In this document: positions 55,373 to 64,000 of the stretch, piece by piece
How positions within the stretch are numbered: the first letter of the stretch is position 1
How the letters are laid out: each line of letters opens with the position of its first letter
The notes under the pieces: generated by a model
The model's database searches: none
What the model saw: the letters and a program-made list of their open reading frames with translations, nothing else
What the model was told of the DNA's origin: nothing
Position numbers and translations under genes: made by a program
Source: VFKU01 sp964620045
Lineage (GTDB): Bacteria > Hydrogenedentota > Hydrogenedentia > Hydrogenedentales > GCA-2746185
Length of the DNA: 64,000 nt
Reading direction: 5' to 3'
NCBI GenBank assembly: GCA_964620045.1
Contig: CAZUJL010000002.1
Location: 186,001-250,000, forward strand

Positions 55373-56628
55373 GCGGGCTGCTCCTGCTGGTGCGCCGCAG
55401 CCTTCGGCGCCACGCGCTCTCCACCGCGGTCACCGTGCTCGCCGTCGCGCTCGCGTCCGGCCTCGTCATCTCCGTCTTCAGTATCCAGCAGCAAACGCAG
55501 GAAGCCTTCACCGGCGGCGACATCGGCTTCGACGCCGTCCTTGGCGCACGCGGCAGCGCGTTGCAACTCGTGCTCAACACGGTCTTCCACCTCGAAACCT
55601 CGCCCGGCAACCTGCCGTATTCGCTCTACGAAACCATCAAACACGATCCGCGCGTGAAGCTCGCGATCCCATACGCCAGCGGCGACAACTACCTCGGCTT
55701 CCGCGTCGTCGGCACGATCCCCGAAATTTTCACCGACTTCGAGTATCAGGAAGGCAAGTACTTTGAAATGGCCGAGGGCCGCGCCTTCGATCCCACACGC
55801 CGCGAGGCCGTCGTCGGCAGTTTCGCCGCGCAGCAGACCAAGCTGAACGTGGGAGACACCTTCGCGCCCTTCCACGGTCTCGTGTACGACCCCACGACCT
55901 CGCACCAGCACGAAGAGGAGTATGTCGTCGTCGGCGTGATGAAGCCGACCAACACGCCCTCGGACCGCGTGATCTGGATCCCGATGGAAGGCGTGTACTA
56001 CATGGGCGGCCACGTGCTCCGCGGCACGGGCGAGGTCTATGAGCCGCAGCCCGGACAGGCCATCCCCGAAGAGAGCAAAGAAGTCAGCGCCGTCATGCTG
56101 AAGTTCCGCGCGCCGACCGCCGGCTTCCAGCTCGACCAGGAAATCAACAAGCAGGGCAAAGTCGCCACGCTCGCATTTCCGATCGCGCGCGTGATGTCCG
56201 ATCTCTTCAACCGCATCGGCTGGATGAGCCGCGTGCTCGAACTCGTCGCGTATCTCGTCGTGTTCGTCTCCGGCGCCGCGATCCTCGCCGCGATGTACAA
56301 CACGATCAACGAGCGCCGCCGCGAATTTGCCATCCTGCGCGCCCTCGGCGCGCGTCGCCGCACGGTATTCACCGCCATCGTGCTCGAGTCCGCCGCCATC
56401 GCCGCGATGGGCGCCGTGCTCGGCCTCGCGGTGTACGCCGCCATCCTCAGCGCCGCCTACTTCATCGTCCGCGAACAAACGGGCGTCGTGCTCGACGTCT
56501 TCGGCTTCCACCCGGTGCTCGTCTACGCGCCCCTCGGCATGATCGCCCTCGGCGCCCTCGCCGGCATCATCCCCGCCCTACGCGCCTACGCCACCGACGT
56601 CGCCACCCACCTCACGCCGCACTCGTAG
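55369..56628 (+). CDS. FtsX/MacB-like ABC transporter permease
   Basis: The 419-residue protein has an N-terminal membrane helix (ALSTAVTVLAVALASGLVISVF), a large extracytoplasmic domain to about residue 285 and three C-terminal helices around ILRALGARRRTVFTAIVLES. This is the FtsX/MacB layout. The ATPase partner is immediately upstream and overlaps. The substrate is unknown; similarity in order to LolC/LolD is only architectural. It converges with the ugd gene across a 177-base gap holding nested palindromes. Confidence 0.87.
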   Translation: MSGLLLLVRRSLRRHALSTAVTVLAVALASGLVISVFSIQQQTQEAFTGGDIGFDAVLGARGSALQLVLNTVFHLETSPGNLPYSLYETIKHDPRVKLAIPYASGDNYLGFRVVGTIPEIFTDFEYQEGKYFEMAEGRAFDPTRREAVVGSFAAQQTKLNVGDTFAPFHGLVYDPTTSHQHEEEYVVVGVMKPTNTPSDRVIWIPMEGVYYMGGHVLRGTGEVYEPQPGQAIPEESKEVSAVMLKFRAPTAGFQLDQEINKQGKVATLAFPIARVMSDLFNRIGWMSRVLELVAYLVVFVSGAAILAAMYNTINERRREFAILRALGARRRTVFTAIVLESAAIAAMGAVLGLAVYAAILSAAYFIVREQTGVVLDVFGFHPVLVYAPLGMIALGALAGIIPALRAYATDVATHLTPHS

Positions 56629-56646
56629 CGCGATTTTTTCCGAACG

Positions 56647-56777
56647 CTACGTTCATCTTCGACAACGATCCCTACATTACAACCGCCCCATTGTCATTGC
56701 CTCGTCGCCAACCCCGCTCCTCGCAATGACAAAGCGGCGCAATCGGTTGACGCACTGCACTCGTTGCATGAACGTAG
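56647..56777. repeat. Nested inverted-repeat element between convergent genes
   Basis: An outer perfect 10-base pair of arms (CTACGTTCAT at 56647-56656 and ATGAACGTAG at 56768-56777) encloses an inner perfect pair (TTGTCATTGC at 56691-56700 and GCAATGACAA at 56723-56732). The inner unit, read on the minus strand, resembles the TTGTCATTGCGAGGAGC repeat seen dispersed in many bacterial genomes. No open frame occupies it. Confidence 0.65.
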
Positions 56778-56805
56778 ATGCAAACGTGCGTGAATAACCT
56801 CGCTC

Positions 56806-58113
56806 TTACGCGTCCGGCCGGCCAATGCTCACGTACTTAAACCCAGCATCCTTCACCGTCTGCGGGTTATACAAGTTGCGGCCGTCGAAAATTTTCTTCT
56901 GCTTCAATGCCGAGCCAATGCGCTTGAAGTCGGGGTTGCGGAACTCGCGCCACTCGGTGCAGATCACGAGACCTTCCGCGCCATCGAGCGCGTCGTACAT
57001 CTTCTTCGCGATTTTTATTTTCTTGCCGTATTTGGCTTCGACATTCGGGCCCGCGACCGGATCGAAGGCCACAATCGACGCGCCAGCGGCGAGCAATTCA
57101 TCCACCACGCGCAACGCCGGCGCGCAGCGCAGGTCGTCGGTGCCCGGCTTGAAACTCAGTCCCCACAGGGCGAGTTTCTTGCCCTTTAATTTGCCGGAGT
57201 AGCTACTGATGATGCGCTGGATGAAGCGATCCTGCTGGTAATTGTTCGTCTTCCAGATGCCTTCGAGGATCGGCGACTCCAGGCCCTTCGTCTTGGCCAT
57301 GTGCGCCGCGGCGAGCACGTCCTTCGGGAAGCATGAACCGCCGAAACCCAAGCCGGGGAACAGGAAATGCGGCCCGATGCGTTCGTCGGAACCGATCGCG
57401 ATGCGCACTTCGTTGATGTCCGCGCCGTACGCCTCCGCCAGGTTCGCCAACTCGTTGATCAGCGAAATGCGGCACGCGAGCATCGTGTTCGCGGCGTACT
57501 TGGACAGCTCCGCGCTCTGCAGGCTCATCGAGAGCAGCGGCTTGCCCGTGCGCAGGAAGGGGCCGTACAACTCGCGCATGATCTCGAGCACGCGCACGTC
57601 GTCGCAGCCGATGACCACGCGGTCCGGCTTCATCATGTCGTTCACCGCGCTGCCTTCTTTCAGGAACTCGGGATTCGACACGACGTCGAAGGGATGCTTC
57701 GTCTGTTTCTTGATGAGTTCTTTCACGCGCGCGGCCGTGCCCACCGGACACGTGCTCTTCTGCACAATGATGCGGTAGCCCGGCATTGCCTTGCCCACCT
57801 GCTCCGCCACCGCCCACACGGCGGACAAATCCGCCTGGCCATCGGGGCCGTCCGGCGTGCCGACGGCGAGGAAAATAATCAGGCAATCCTTGATGCCTTC
57901 CTTGAGGTTGGTGGTGAAGTGCAGGCGGTCTTCTTCGAGGTTGCGCTGCACGAGTTCTTCGAGACCCGGCTCGTAAATCGGCGCGCGGCCTTTTTTCAGC
58001 GGCTCGATCCGGTTGGGGTCCTTGTCGATACAGGTCACCTCGTGGCCGTGCTCGGCGAACACCGTACCCACGACCAGACCCACGTAGCCCGTACCCACGA
58101 CCGCGATTTTCAC
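56806..58113 (-). CDS. UDP-glucose 6-dehydrogenase
   Basis: The 435-residue enzyme oxidises UDP-glucose to UDP-glucuronate using two NAD+. It has the Rossmann motif MKIAVVGTGYVGLVVG, the catalytic-Cys motif GFGGSCFPKD and the sugar-binding GPHFLFPGLGFGGSC region; the C-terminal domain holds LWGLSFKPGTDDLR. It is the last gene of the sugar operon. Glucuronate is a common capsule or LPS-core sugar. Confidence 0.96.
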   Translation of the reverse strand: MKIAVVGTGYVGLVVGTVFAEHGHEVTCIDKDPNRIEPLKKGRAPIYEPGLEELVQRNLEEDRLHFTTNLKEGIKDCLIIFLAVGTPDGPDGQADLSAVWAVAEQVGKAMPGYRIIVQKSTCPVGTAARVKELIKKQTKHPFDVVSNPEFLKEGSAVNDMMKPDRVVIGCDDVRVLEIMRELYGPFLRTGKPLLSMSLQSAELSKYAANTMLACRISLINELANLAEAYGADINEVRIAIGSDERIGPHFLFPGLGFGGSCFPKDVLAAAHMAKTKGLESPILEGIWKTNNYQQDRFIQRIISSYSGKLKGKKLALWGLSFKPGTDDLRCAPALRVVDELLAAGASIVAFDPVAGPNVEAKYGKKIKIAKKMYDALDGAEGLVICTEWREFRNPDFKRIGSALKQKKIFDGRNLYNPQTVKDAGFKYVSIGRPDA

Positions 58114-58197
58114 AAGAAACTCCCCCGCATTCGGATGAAAAGACGTTCGAATTCTATCGCAGGATCGGGAAAACGGGCAAAGAACAGCCGGTTCGTG

Positions 58198-58989
58198 TCA
58201 GGTATGCCGGACATCCGCCGCATGCCGCACCGCGAGCACGCGATCCAGCACCGATGAAACGTCATCAAGTCTTAACATATTCGGCCCGTCGCTCAGCGCG
58301 GCGTCCGGGTTTGGGTGCACCTCGGTGAACAGGCCATCGATGCCGTAGGCGGCGGCCGCGCGCGCGAGCGGCGCGACATATTCCCTGTTGCCGCCGGATT
58401 TCCCGCCGAGCGACGGCTTCTGCACGGAATGCGTCGCGTCGAAAATCACCGGATGCCCCAGCGCGCGCAGTTCGCTGAACGCGCGGAAATCCACCACGAG
58501 ATTGTGGTAGCCGAAGGTGGAGCCGCGTTCCGTGAGCCAAATATTTTTGTTGCCTTGCGCCTCGATCTTGTTGATCGCATAGCGCATGTCCTCCGGCGCG
58601 CAGAACTGCGCCTTCTTCACATTCACGATCTTTCCGCTTTTGCCGGCCGCGATGAGGAGATCCGTCTGTCGCATCAGAAAGGCGGGAATCTGGATCACGT
58701 CGAGCACGGCCGCGGCTGGCGCGACTTGCGCGGTTTCATGTACGTCGCTCAGCACCGGCACGCCGATCTGCCGCTTTACTTCGCCCAGAATGCGCAGGCC
58801 CTCGGTAAGTCCCGGTCCACGATACGAATCGATCGCCGTGCGGTTCGCCTTGTCGAAGCTGGCCTTGAACACGAAGCGCACCGGCAGCTTCGCAGTGATT
58901 TCCTTCAGGCGCGCCGCGATTTCGAGCGTGAGCCCCTCGCTCTCAATCACGCACGGCCCGGCGATATAAATGAACGGAGTTTCAGGCAT
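58198..58989 (-). CDS. kdsA: 3-deoxy-8-phosphooctulonate (KDO-8-P) synthase
   Basis: The 263-residue enzyme condenses arabinose-5-phosphate and phosphoenolpyruvate. It has IAGPCVIESE near the N-terminus, FKASFDKANRT, and TERGSTFGYHNLVVDFR. Cys13 in AGPCV, where E. coli has Asn, marks the metal-dependent class of KDO-8-P synthases. The start overlaps the rmd stop by eight bases. With kdsD upstream it makes the KDO precursor, indicating LPS. Confidence 0.96.
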   Translation of the reverse strand: MPETPFIYIAGPCVIESEGLTLEIAARLKEITAKLPVRFVFKASFDKANRTAIDSYRGPGLTEGLRILGEVKRQIGVPVLSDVHETAQVAPAAAVLDVIQIPAFLMRQTDLLIAAGKSGKIVNVKKAQFCAPEDMRYAINKIEAQGNKNIWLTERGSTFGYHNLVVDFRAFSELRALGHPVIFDATHSVQKPSLGGKSGGNREYVAPLARAAAAYGIDGLFTEVHPNPDAALSDGPNMLRLDDVSSVLDRVLAVRHAADVRHT

Positions 58990-59917
58990 CGCGGTGATGT
59001 TTCCGCCAATAGTCGAGCAGTTCCTGCAGCAGTTCCTGCATGGAAATCGACGGCTTCCAGCCGGTTTCCGTCGTCAGTTTCGTGTGCGAACCGCGAACTT
59101 CCGGCACATCGACCACGCGCATGCGCTCCGGATCGAGCTCGATTTTCACGCGCACCTTGGTCAGGCCCAGCAGCGTGTCCAACAGGTCCGCGATGCGGTA
59201 TGCCTGTCCCGAGCACACGTTGTACGCCTCGCCCGTGCGGCCTTTTTCCAGCAACAGACGGTACCCGCGCACCACGTCGCGCACATGTGAAAAGTCTCGA
59301 ATCGCTTCAAGATTGCCCACGCGCAGGATCGGCTCGCGCACGCCTGCTTCCATTTCGGCGATCTGTCGCGCGAAGTTCGAGAGCACGACGCCGTCGGATT
59401 GTCCGGCGCCGGAATGATTGAACGGCCGCGCGCGCACCACGTTCGCACCCGCGATCGCGGCATAGGCACAAAACTGATCCGCGGCCGCCTTTGAAATGGC
59501 ATACGGATTTCCGGGTCGCAGCGGATGATACTCCGTAATCGGGAGGTGATCGGGCTTGCCATAGGCTTCGCCGCTACTCACATAAAGCATGCGTGCCGCC
59601 GGCGCGTGCCGTTGCACAGACTCGATCAGCCGAATCGTCCCGGCGAGATTCACGTCCATCACGCCAATCGGACTCTTCGCCGCCTCAAGCAAATACGCGA
59701 TCGCGGCGAGGTGAACGACATAGTCGATGGCGCCTGCCCACGCGACGAGATCGTCCACGGATTTCGTATCGGCCAGATCGAATTCGCGCGATGGCCACGG
59801 CAACGCGCCGGGCCCGCTCACACCACAGACCACGTCGTATCCATTGCTCGCCAGTTCGCGGCATAAATAGCCGCCGACGAAGCCGTTGGCGCCCGTCACG
59901 AGGACGCGTCGATCCAT
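58982..59917 (-). CDS. GDP-4-keto-6-deoxy-D-mannose reductase-like NAD-dependent epimerase
   Basis: The 311-residue extended SDR has the cofactor loop TGANGFVGGYL, catalytic YAISK and the pattern VSSGEAYGKPDHLPITEYHPLRPGNPY seen in GDP-6-deoxy-D-talose/rhamnose reductases (Rmd). It overlaps the gmd stop by one base (TAATG), so the two act in order: GDP-mannose to the 4-keto sugar, then to GDP-D-rhamnose (or a C-4 epimer). The exact stereochemistry is inferred from context and not provable here. Confidence 0.88.
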   Translation of the reverse strand: MDRRVLVTGANGFVGGYLCRELASNGYDVVCGVSGPGALPWPSREFDLADTKSVDDLVAWAGAIDYVVHLAAIAYLLEAAKSPIGVMDVNLAGTIRLIESVQRHAPAARMLYVSSGEAYGKPDHLPITEYHPLRPGNPYAISKAAADQFCAYAAIAGANVVRARPFNHSGAGQSDGVVLSNFARQIAEMEAGVREPILRVGNLEAIRDFSHVRDVVRGYRLLLEKGRTGEAYNVCSGQAYRIADLLDTLLGLTKVRVKIELDPERMRVVDVPEVRGSHTKLTTETGWKPSISMQELLQELLDYWRKHHRDA

Positions 59918-60900
59918 TACCGGAGCGCCGCCTTCAGCCGCGCGAGATCGGCGTCGACCATCATCTTCACAAGCGTCTCGAAGGAAGTCTCTGGTGTCCA
60001 GCCGAGCTTTTCGCGCGCCTTCGCGGCGTCACCCTGCAGCTCATGTACCTCCGCCGGCCGGTAAAATTTCGGATCGACGACGACGTGTTTGTTCATGTCG
60101 AGCCCCGCGTGCTTAAACGCGATGGCGCACAGGTCGCGCACGGTGTGCATCTGGCCGCTGGACACCACGAAGTCTTCCGGCGTGTCCTGCTGCATCATCA
60201 GCCACATCGCGCGCACGTAGTCCATCGCATAGCCCCAGTCGCGCTTCGCGTCGAGGTTGCCGAGACGGATCTCCGTCGCCAGCCCGAACTTGATCCGCGC
60301 GACGCCGTCGGTGATTTTGCGCGACACGAATTCCAGCCCGCGGCGCGGCGATTCGTGGTTAAACAGGATGCCGCTGCACGCGAACATGTCGTAACTCTCG
60401 CGGTAATTCACCGTGATCCAGTGCGCGTACACCTTCGCCACACCGTACGGGCTACGCGGATAGAACGGTGTCGATTCCGTCTGCGGCACCTGCTGCACCT
60501 TGCCGAACATCTCGCTGGACGAGGCCTGATAGAACCGCACGGACTTGTCGACCACGCGGATCGCCTCGAGCACGCGGGTCGCGCCAAGCGCCGTGACTTC
60601 GCTGGTCAGCAGCGGCTGTTTCCACGACGTCGGCACGAAGGATTGCGCCGCGAGGTTGTACACCTCCGACGGCCGCACTTCGCTGATCGCGTCGATCATC
60701 GAGACCTGGTCGGTGAGGTCCGCCTGCACGAGCGTCACGCGGTTCTGGATATGCTCGATGCGCTCGAAATGCTCCGCGCTCGAGCGTCGCACGACGCCGA
60801 ACACCTCGTAGCCCTTCTCCAGTAAAAATTCCGCGAGATACGAGCCATCCTGGCCCGTCAGTCCCGTGATCAGCGCCCGTTTTGCGCGTGCCTGCGCCAT
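59917..60900 (-). CDS. gmd: GDP-mannose 4,6-dehydratase
   Basis: The 327-residue extended SDR has the cofactor loop TGLTGQDGSYL, the substrate segment RRSS, the family motif SSSEMFGKVQQVPQTE and catalytic SPYGVAK, plus HESPRRGLEFVSRKIT. It converts GDP-D-mannose to GDP-4-keto-6-deoxy-D-mannose. It precedes rmd with one-base overlap and follows kdsD after 18 bases. Confidence 0.96.
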   Translation of the reverse strand: MAQARAKRALITGLTGQDGSYLAEFLLEKGYEVFGVVRRSSAEHFERIEHIQNRVTLVQADLTDQVSMIDAISEVRPSEVYNLAAQSFVPTSWKQPLLTSEVTALGATRVLEAIRVVDKSVRFYQASSSEMFGKVQQVPQTESTPFYPRSPYGVAKVYAHWITVNYRESYDMFACSGILFNHESPRRGLEFVSRKITDGVARIKFGLATEIRLGNLDAKRDWGYAMDYVRAMWLMMQQDTPEDFVVSSGQMHTVRDLCAIAFKHAGLDMNKHVVVDPKFYRPAEVHELQGDAAKAREKLGWTPETSFETLVKMMVDADLARLKAALR

Positions 60901-60918
60901 GCGTACTCCTTCGTGTGC

Positions 60919-61914
60919 TTAGGCGATGCCCGCCCGAATCAAATCGTGTATGTGCAGCGCGCCCGTCACGCGCCCGGCCGCATCCAGCACCGCCAGACAG
61001 GTCACCGGACTCCCGTGTTCCATCGTGCGCAGCGCGTCAATTGCAAGCGCATCCGTCGTTGTCGTGCGTGGCGACGCCGTCATGATTTTGTTCACACGCC
61101 GCGCCAGTGGATCAGCCTCGCGCTGAAACAAACGCCGCAAGTCGCCGTCCGTTACCACGCCGCGAAGCGCTCCGGCGGAATCCACAACAAACAGGGTGCC
61201 CAGCCGTTTCGCCGACATCTCCAGCAACGCCTCGCGCACGCGCATGTCCTCGCGTGCGCGAGGCACCGCGTCGCCACCGTGCATCACATCGCCCACGCGA
61301 CACATGAGCCGCAAGCCCAGCGTGCCGCCCGGATGCAGCGCCGCGTAGTCGGTCGAGCTAAACCCTCGCGCCTGTATCAGCGCCGCGGCGATCGCGTCGC
61401 CCAGCGCAAGCATCGCCGTTGTGCTCGCCATCGGCGCCACGCCGAGCGGATCGCCCTCATCCGCCACGCCCGTATCCAGCGCGACGTCGCACAACCGCGC
61501 AAGACTCGACTGCGGCCGGCCGGTGAAGCCGATAATCCTTAGGCCACGATCACGCAGCAACCGCGCAAGCGCCGCGGTTTCCTCGGTCTCGCCGCTGTTG
61601 GACAGCAGCACCGCCGCGTCGCCACGTTGCGCCACGCCGATATCGCCATGCGTGGCCTCGGCCGGATGCAGGAACAGCGCCGGCGTGCCCGTGCTCGAAA
61701 AGGTGGCCGCGATTTTCTGTGCGATCGGCGCGCACTTGCCCAAGCCGCCGAGGATCACCTTGCCGCGGCAGGCCAGCAACAGCGCCACCGCCTCGTTCAC
61801 GCGCGCATCCAGCCGCCGCGCCAGCGCATCGAGCGCGTCGCGCTCCGCCGCGATCACGCGGCGCGCTTCCGCGAGCGCATCGGGCGTGGGGGAGAGTTGT
61901 GGCGCGGTGTTCAT
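60919..61914 (-). CDS. kdsD: D-arabinose-5-phosphate isomerase (SIS-CBS-CBS)
   Basis: The 331-residue protein has a SIS sugar isomerase domain (residues ~35-180) with LHPAEATHGDIGV, SNSGETEET and the catalytic-His region DYAALHPGGTLG. Two CBS repeats follow (residues ~205-330). The usual GMGKSG is GLGKCAP here. It converts ribulose-5-phosphate to arabinose-5-phosphate for KDO synthesis, matching kdsA nearby. The start is the ATG at 61914. Confidence 0.93.
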   Translation of the reverse strand: MNTAPQLSPTPDALAEARRVIAAERDALDALARRLDARVNEAVALLLACRGKVILGGLGKCAPIAQKIAATFSSTGTPALFLHPAEATHGDIGVAQRGDAAVLLSNSGETEETAALARLLRDRGLRIIGFTGRPQSSLARLCDVALDTGVADEGDPLGVAPMASTTAMLALGDAIAAALIQARGFSSTDYAALHPGGTLGLRLMCRVGDVMHGGDAVPRAREDMRVREALLEMSAKRLGTLFVVDSAGALRGVVTDGDLRRLFQREADPLARRVNKIMTASPRTTTTDALAIDALRTMEHGSPVTCLAVLDAAGRVTGALHIHDLIRAGIA

Positions 61915-61948
61915 CGTGCGGCCATGATGCCGGGGCGCACGGGGACGA

Positions 61949-62704
61949 TCAAACCCCGTCCCACAGCGCCGGATTGGACGCCGCGCGCACGTGCCGGCCC
62001 CATTTGTCGTGCGGCGCGGGCCGCACGGACACCCAGCCGCCGGCCGCCTCGATGAGCGCCGCGCCCGCCGCGATGTCCCAGTACATAATGTCGTCCTCGG
62101 CGTAGGCGTCCACGCGCCCGCAGGCCACGTAGGCCATCATCAGCGCGGCGGACCCGAGCATTCGCACCTTCTTGAACCGCCGCGCGGCGCCCATGAACTG
62201 CTCCAGCGCGGGCCCGCCGATGTCGAACCTGGTCGGGAAGCCGGTGGTGAGGATCGCGCGCGCGGGCTCGGCCTGCGTGGACACGCGCATCGCCGCGCCG
62301 TTCATCCACGCGCCGCCGCCGGGAATCCCGCTGAAGCACTCGCCGCGGTTGAAGTCGTCGATCACGCCGAGCACCGGCTTGCCGCGCAGGCTCAGCGCGA
62401 TGGACACGCAGCACAGCGGAATCCCGTGCTTGAAGTTCATCGTGCCGTCGAGCGGATCGACGATCCACGTCGGCGTGTCGTCCTTGTGCGTGCCGCTCTC
62501 GCCGCTTTCCTCCGCCAGCACGGGCAGCCCGCTCTGCATCAGCACATCGAGAATGCGCCGCTCGGCATCACGGTCCGCCTGCAGCTTAATGTCGCGCCCG
62601 ATCTCCGCCAGCACGGCTTTTTCCTGCGCAAAGGCGTCGCGCAGGTACACGGACGCCGCGCCCGCGGCGCGCACGGCGAGATCGAGTTCGGCTTTCCATT
62701 GCAT
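61949..62704 (-). CDS. Inositol monophosphatase family protein
   Basis: The 251-residue protein has the metal-site motifs EESGE, WIVDPLDGTMNFKHGIP and the C-terminal MYWDIAAGAALIEAAGG. The family hydrolyses inositol phosphates, PAP/CysQ substrates or sugar phosphates such as histidinol phosphate. Its position just upstream of kdsD, gmd and kdsA suggests a sugar-phosphate phosphatase in surface-sugar synthesis, though this is inference. It starts the sugar operon and is divergent from the metallo-beta-lactamase gene. Confidence 0.9.
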   Translation of the reverse strand: MQWKAELDLAVRAAGAASVYLRDAFAQEKAVLAEIGRDIKLQADRDAERRILDVLMQSGLPVLAEESGESGTHKDDTPTWIVDPLDGTMNFKHGIPLCCVSIALSLRGKPVLGVIDDFNRGECFSGIPGGGAWMNGAAMRVSTQAEPARAILTTGFPTRFDIGGPALEQFMGAARRFKKVRMLGSAALMMAYVACGRVDAYAEDDIMYWDIAAGAALIEAAGGWVSVRPAPHDKWGRHVRAASNPALWDGV

Positions 62705-62793
62705 GGAGGAAATTCCCGGCGAGAAGAGCGCATGGTAGCACGAATTCCTGGCAATCGGCCCACCGGTTGCATTGTTTTAGGTGCATGCCTACA

Positions 62794-64000
62794 ATGCCGC
62801 GAATGTCTGCCACGACCACCGCGTATTTCACCTCCCTCGGCAGCGTGGGGGAGGTCGGCGCCAGCGCCCACTTGCTCGAGATTGACGGCCTCAGCCTCCT
62901 CCTCGATTCCGGCCTGCATCCCAAGAAGGAAGGCCGCGCGAGCCTGCCGGACTTTCACCATCTGCGCCGCGCGCCGGATGCCGTGCTCGTGTCGCACGGC
63001 CACCATGATCACTGCGCGTCGTTGCCATACTTCCTCAAGATGTTCCCGTCCACGACGGCCTATGCGACGGACCCGACGGTCGCGATACTCGATCGCATGC
63101 TGGGCAACAGCGTCTCCGTGATGGAGAAGATGCGCGTCGAGCGCGGGATCGAGGAATATCCGCTGTACTCGCGCGAGGACGTGAGCGCCGCCATCCGCAA
63201 GCTCGGCCGCGGCATTCCGTTCGGCCGCGAGTTCGGCATCCGACCCGGCAAGGACGTCACCGTCACCTTCACGCCCGCGGGCCACGTGCTCGGCGCGGCG
63301 ATGACGCTCATCAAGTCGCCCGGCCACACGGTGCTGTATACCGGCGACATCTGCGTGATCGACCAGGAACTGATCGCCGGCGTCAAAGTGCCGGATGAAG
63401 CGCGCGAGGTCGATACGCTGATCATCGAATCCACCTACGGCGCGAACGCCACCGCGCACGACATCGAATACAAGACTGAGGTGCAGCGCTTCGCCGCGGC
63501 GATCACGCGCGTGATCGAGCGCGACGGCGTCGTGCTCATCCCCAGCTTCGCGCTCGGCCGCACGCAGGAAGTGCTGAACATGATCTCGCGCCTGCAGCAC
63601 CGCGGCAAAGTGCCCGACGTGCCCGTGTACGCCTCCGGCCTCGGCCGCGCGGTGTATGAGATTTACCAGCGCTACCACGACCACCTCAAGCGCGGGCTGA
63701 TGATGACGCCGCTCGACGAGTTCCGCTCCGTCGGCGACGTGTGGGACCCGAACGTCGTGCGACAGCTCATCGCCGAGCCCTGCATCATCGTGGCCACGTC
63801 CGGCATGATGGTCGAGAACACGCCGGCCGCGATGATCGCCGAGCGGCTCGTGCTCGACAAGAAACACGGCATTTTCTTCGTCGGCTATTGCGACCCCGAC
63901 ACGCTGGGCTACAAAGTGCGCGAAGCCAAGCCCGGCGACCGGCTCACGTTCCGCCTCGGCGGCACGCCGCAGCCGATCATCTGCGACGATCGCGAGTGGT
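62794..64000 (+). CDS. Beta-CASP metallo-beta-lactamase exoribonuclease-like protein (3' end outside window)
   Basis: At least 402 residues are visible before the window ends. The metallo-beta-lactamase domain has SHGHHDHCASLPYFLK (HxHxDH), PAGHVLGAAM and YTGDI. The beta-CASP insert carries ESTYGAN, PSFALGRTQEVL and ATSGMMVENTPAAM. This is the CPSF/YSH1-like RNA-processing group common in bacteria and archaea. The start is uncertain among ATGs at 62785, 62794 and 62803; AGGTG at 62779-62783 favours the middle one. It is divergent from the inositol-phosphatase gene with an 89-base gap. Confidence 0.9.
   Translation, partial: MPRMSATTTAYFTSLGSVGEVGASAHLLEIDGLSLLLDSGLHPKKEGRASLPDFHHLRRAPDAVLVSHGHHDHCASLPYFLKMFPSTTAYATDPTVAILDRMLGNSVSVMEKMRVERGIEEYPLYSREDVSAAIRKLGRGIPFGREFGIRPGKDVTVTFTPAGHVLGAAMTLIKSPGHTVLYTGDICVIDQELIAGVKVPDEAREVDTLIIESTYGANATAHDIEYKTEVQRFAAAITRVIERDGVVLIPSFALGRTQEVLNMISRLQHRGKVPDVPVYASGLGRAVYEIYQRYHDHLKRGLMMTPLDEFRSVGDVWDPNVVRQLIAEPCIIVATSGMMVENTPAAMIAERLVLDKKHGIFFVGYCDPDTLGYKVREAKPGDRLTFRLGGTPQPIICDDREW

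Overview
This is a gene-dense, high-GC (roughly 60-65 %) bacterial chromosome segment. It contains 47 protein-coding genes that I can support and no tRNA, rRNA, CRISPR array, prophage or insertion sequence that I can see. The cell is a diderm: the window encodes KDO synthesis steps (kdsA, kdsD), a LolC/LolD lipoprotein-release transporter and several exported proteins. The mix of a TPR/multi-membrane protein, a cytochrome c/copper-monooxygenase fusion, a penicillin-acylase homologue and a GH98-like protein is what one finds in uncultured environmental lineages such as Hydrogenedentota or Planctomycetota-like bacteria. I cannot fix the phylum from the sequence alone.

Layout. 1-5.6 kb: the 3' part of a YhaN-like coiled-coil ATPase and a DUF2339 membrane protein (+). 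5.6-14.7 kb: a minus-strand run of alkaline-phosphatase-superfamily hydrolase, glycosyltransferase, family 4 uracil-DNA glycosylase, sensor kinase, epoxide hydrolase, sigma-54 response regulator and fused CobA-HemD. 14.8-30 kb: mixed accessory and metabolic genes (TPR membrane protein, MFS transporter, dienoyl-CoA-reductase-like SDR, penicillin acylase homologue, 7Fe ferredoxin, GH98-like protein, cytochrome/copper monooxygenase, MshEN-HDOD protein, VOC protein). 30-34.6 kb: mutS, then a visibly AT-richer segment carrying a predicted diadenylate cyclase and the signal-peptide part of an exported RidA protein. 34.7-38.6 kb: a hybrid NarL-type kinase and an alcohol-dehydrogenase-family gene. 38.6-47.8 kb: a long minus-strand housekeeping operon, rpsB-tsf-pyrH-frr-uppS-cdsA-prfB-lysS-lolC-lolD, with a clear promoter before rpsB. 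48-56.6 kb: MATE exporter, LolA-like protein with good promoter and terminator, hybrid histidine kinase translationally coupled to a GGDEF response regulator, and an ABC exporter pair. 56.8-62.7 kb: a minus-strand surface-sugar operon (inositol-phosphatase family, kdsD, gmd, rmd, kdsA, ugd). The right end is a truncated beta-CASP metallo-beta-lactamase protein.

How the parts connect. The translation/envelope operon links ribosome function with undecaprenyl and phospholipid precursor supply and lipoprotein release. The sugar operon supplies KDO, GDP-D-rhamnose and UDP-glucuronate for LPS or capsule. Cyclic-dinucleotide signalling appears three times: a GGDEF cyclase with an inhibitory site, a MshEN-HDOD protein of the c-di-GMP-binding type, and the foreign-looking DAC protein.

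The strongest candidate for something undescribed is the AT-rich DAC gene (32697-34067). Its N-terminal ~290 residues match no domain I recognise, its RHR motif is altered to RTK, and it sits between mutS and a RidA gene whose 5' end shares the foreign composition. Second-rank observations are an acylase with a displaced nucleophile and a duplicated C-terminal module, an RF2 with SPY in place of SPF, and several compact palindromic intergenic elements.
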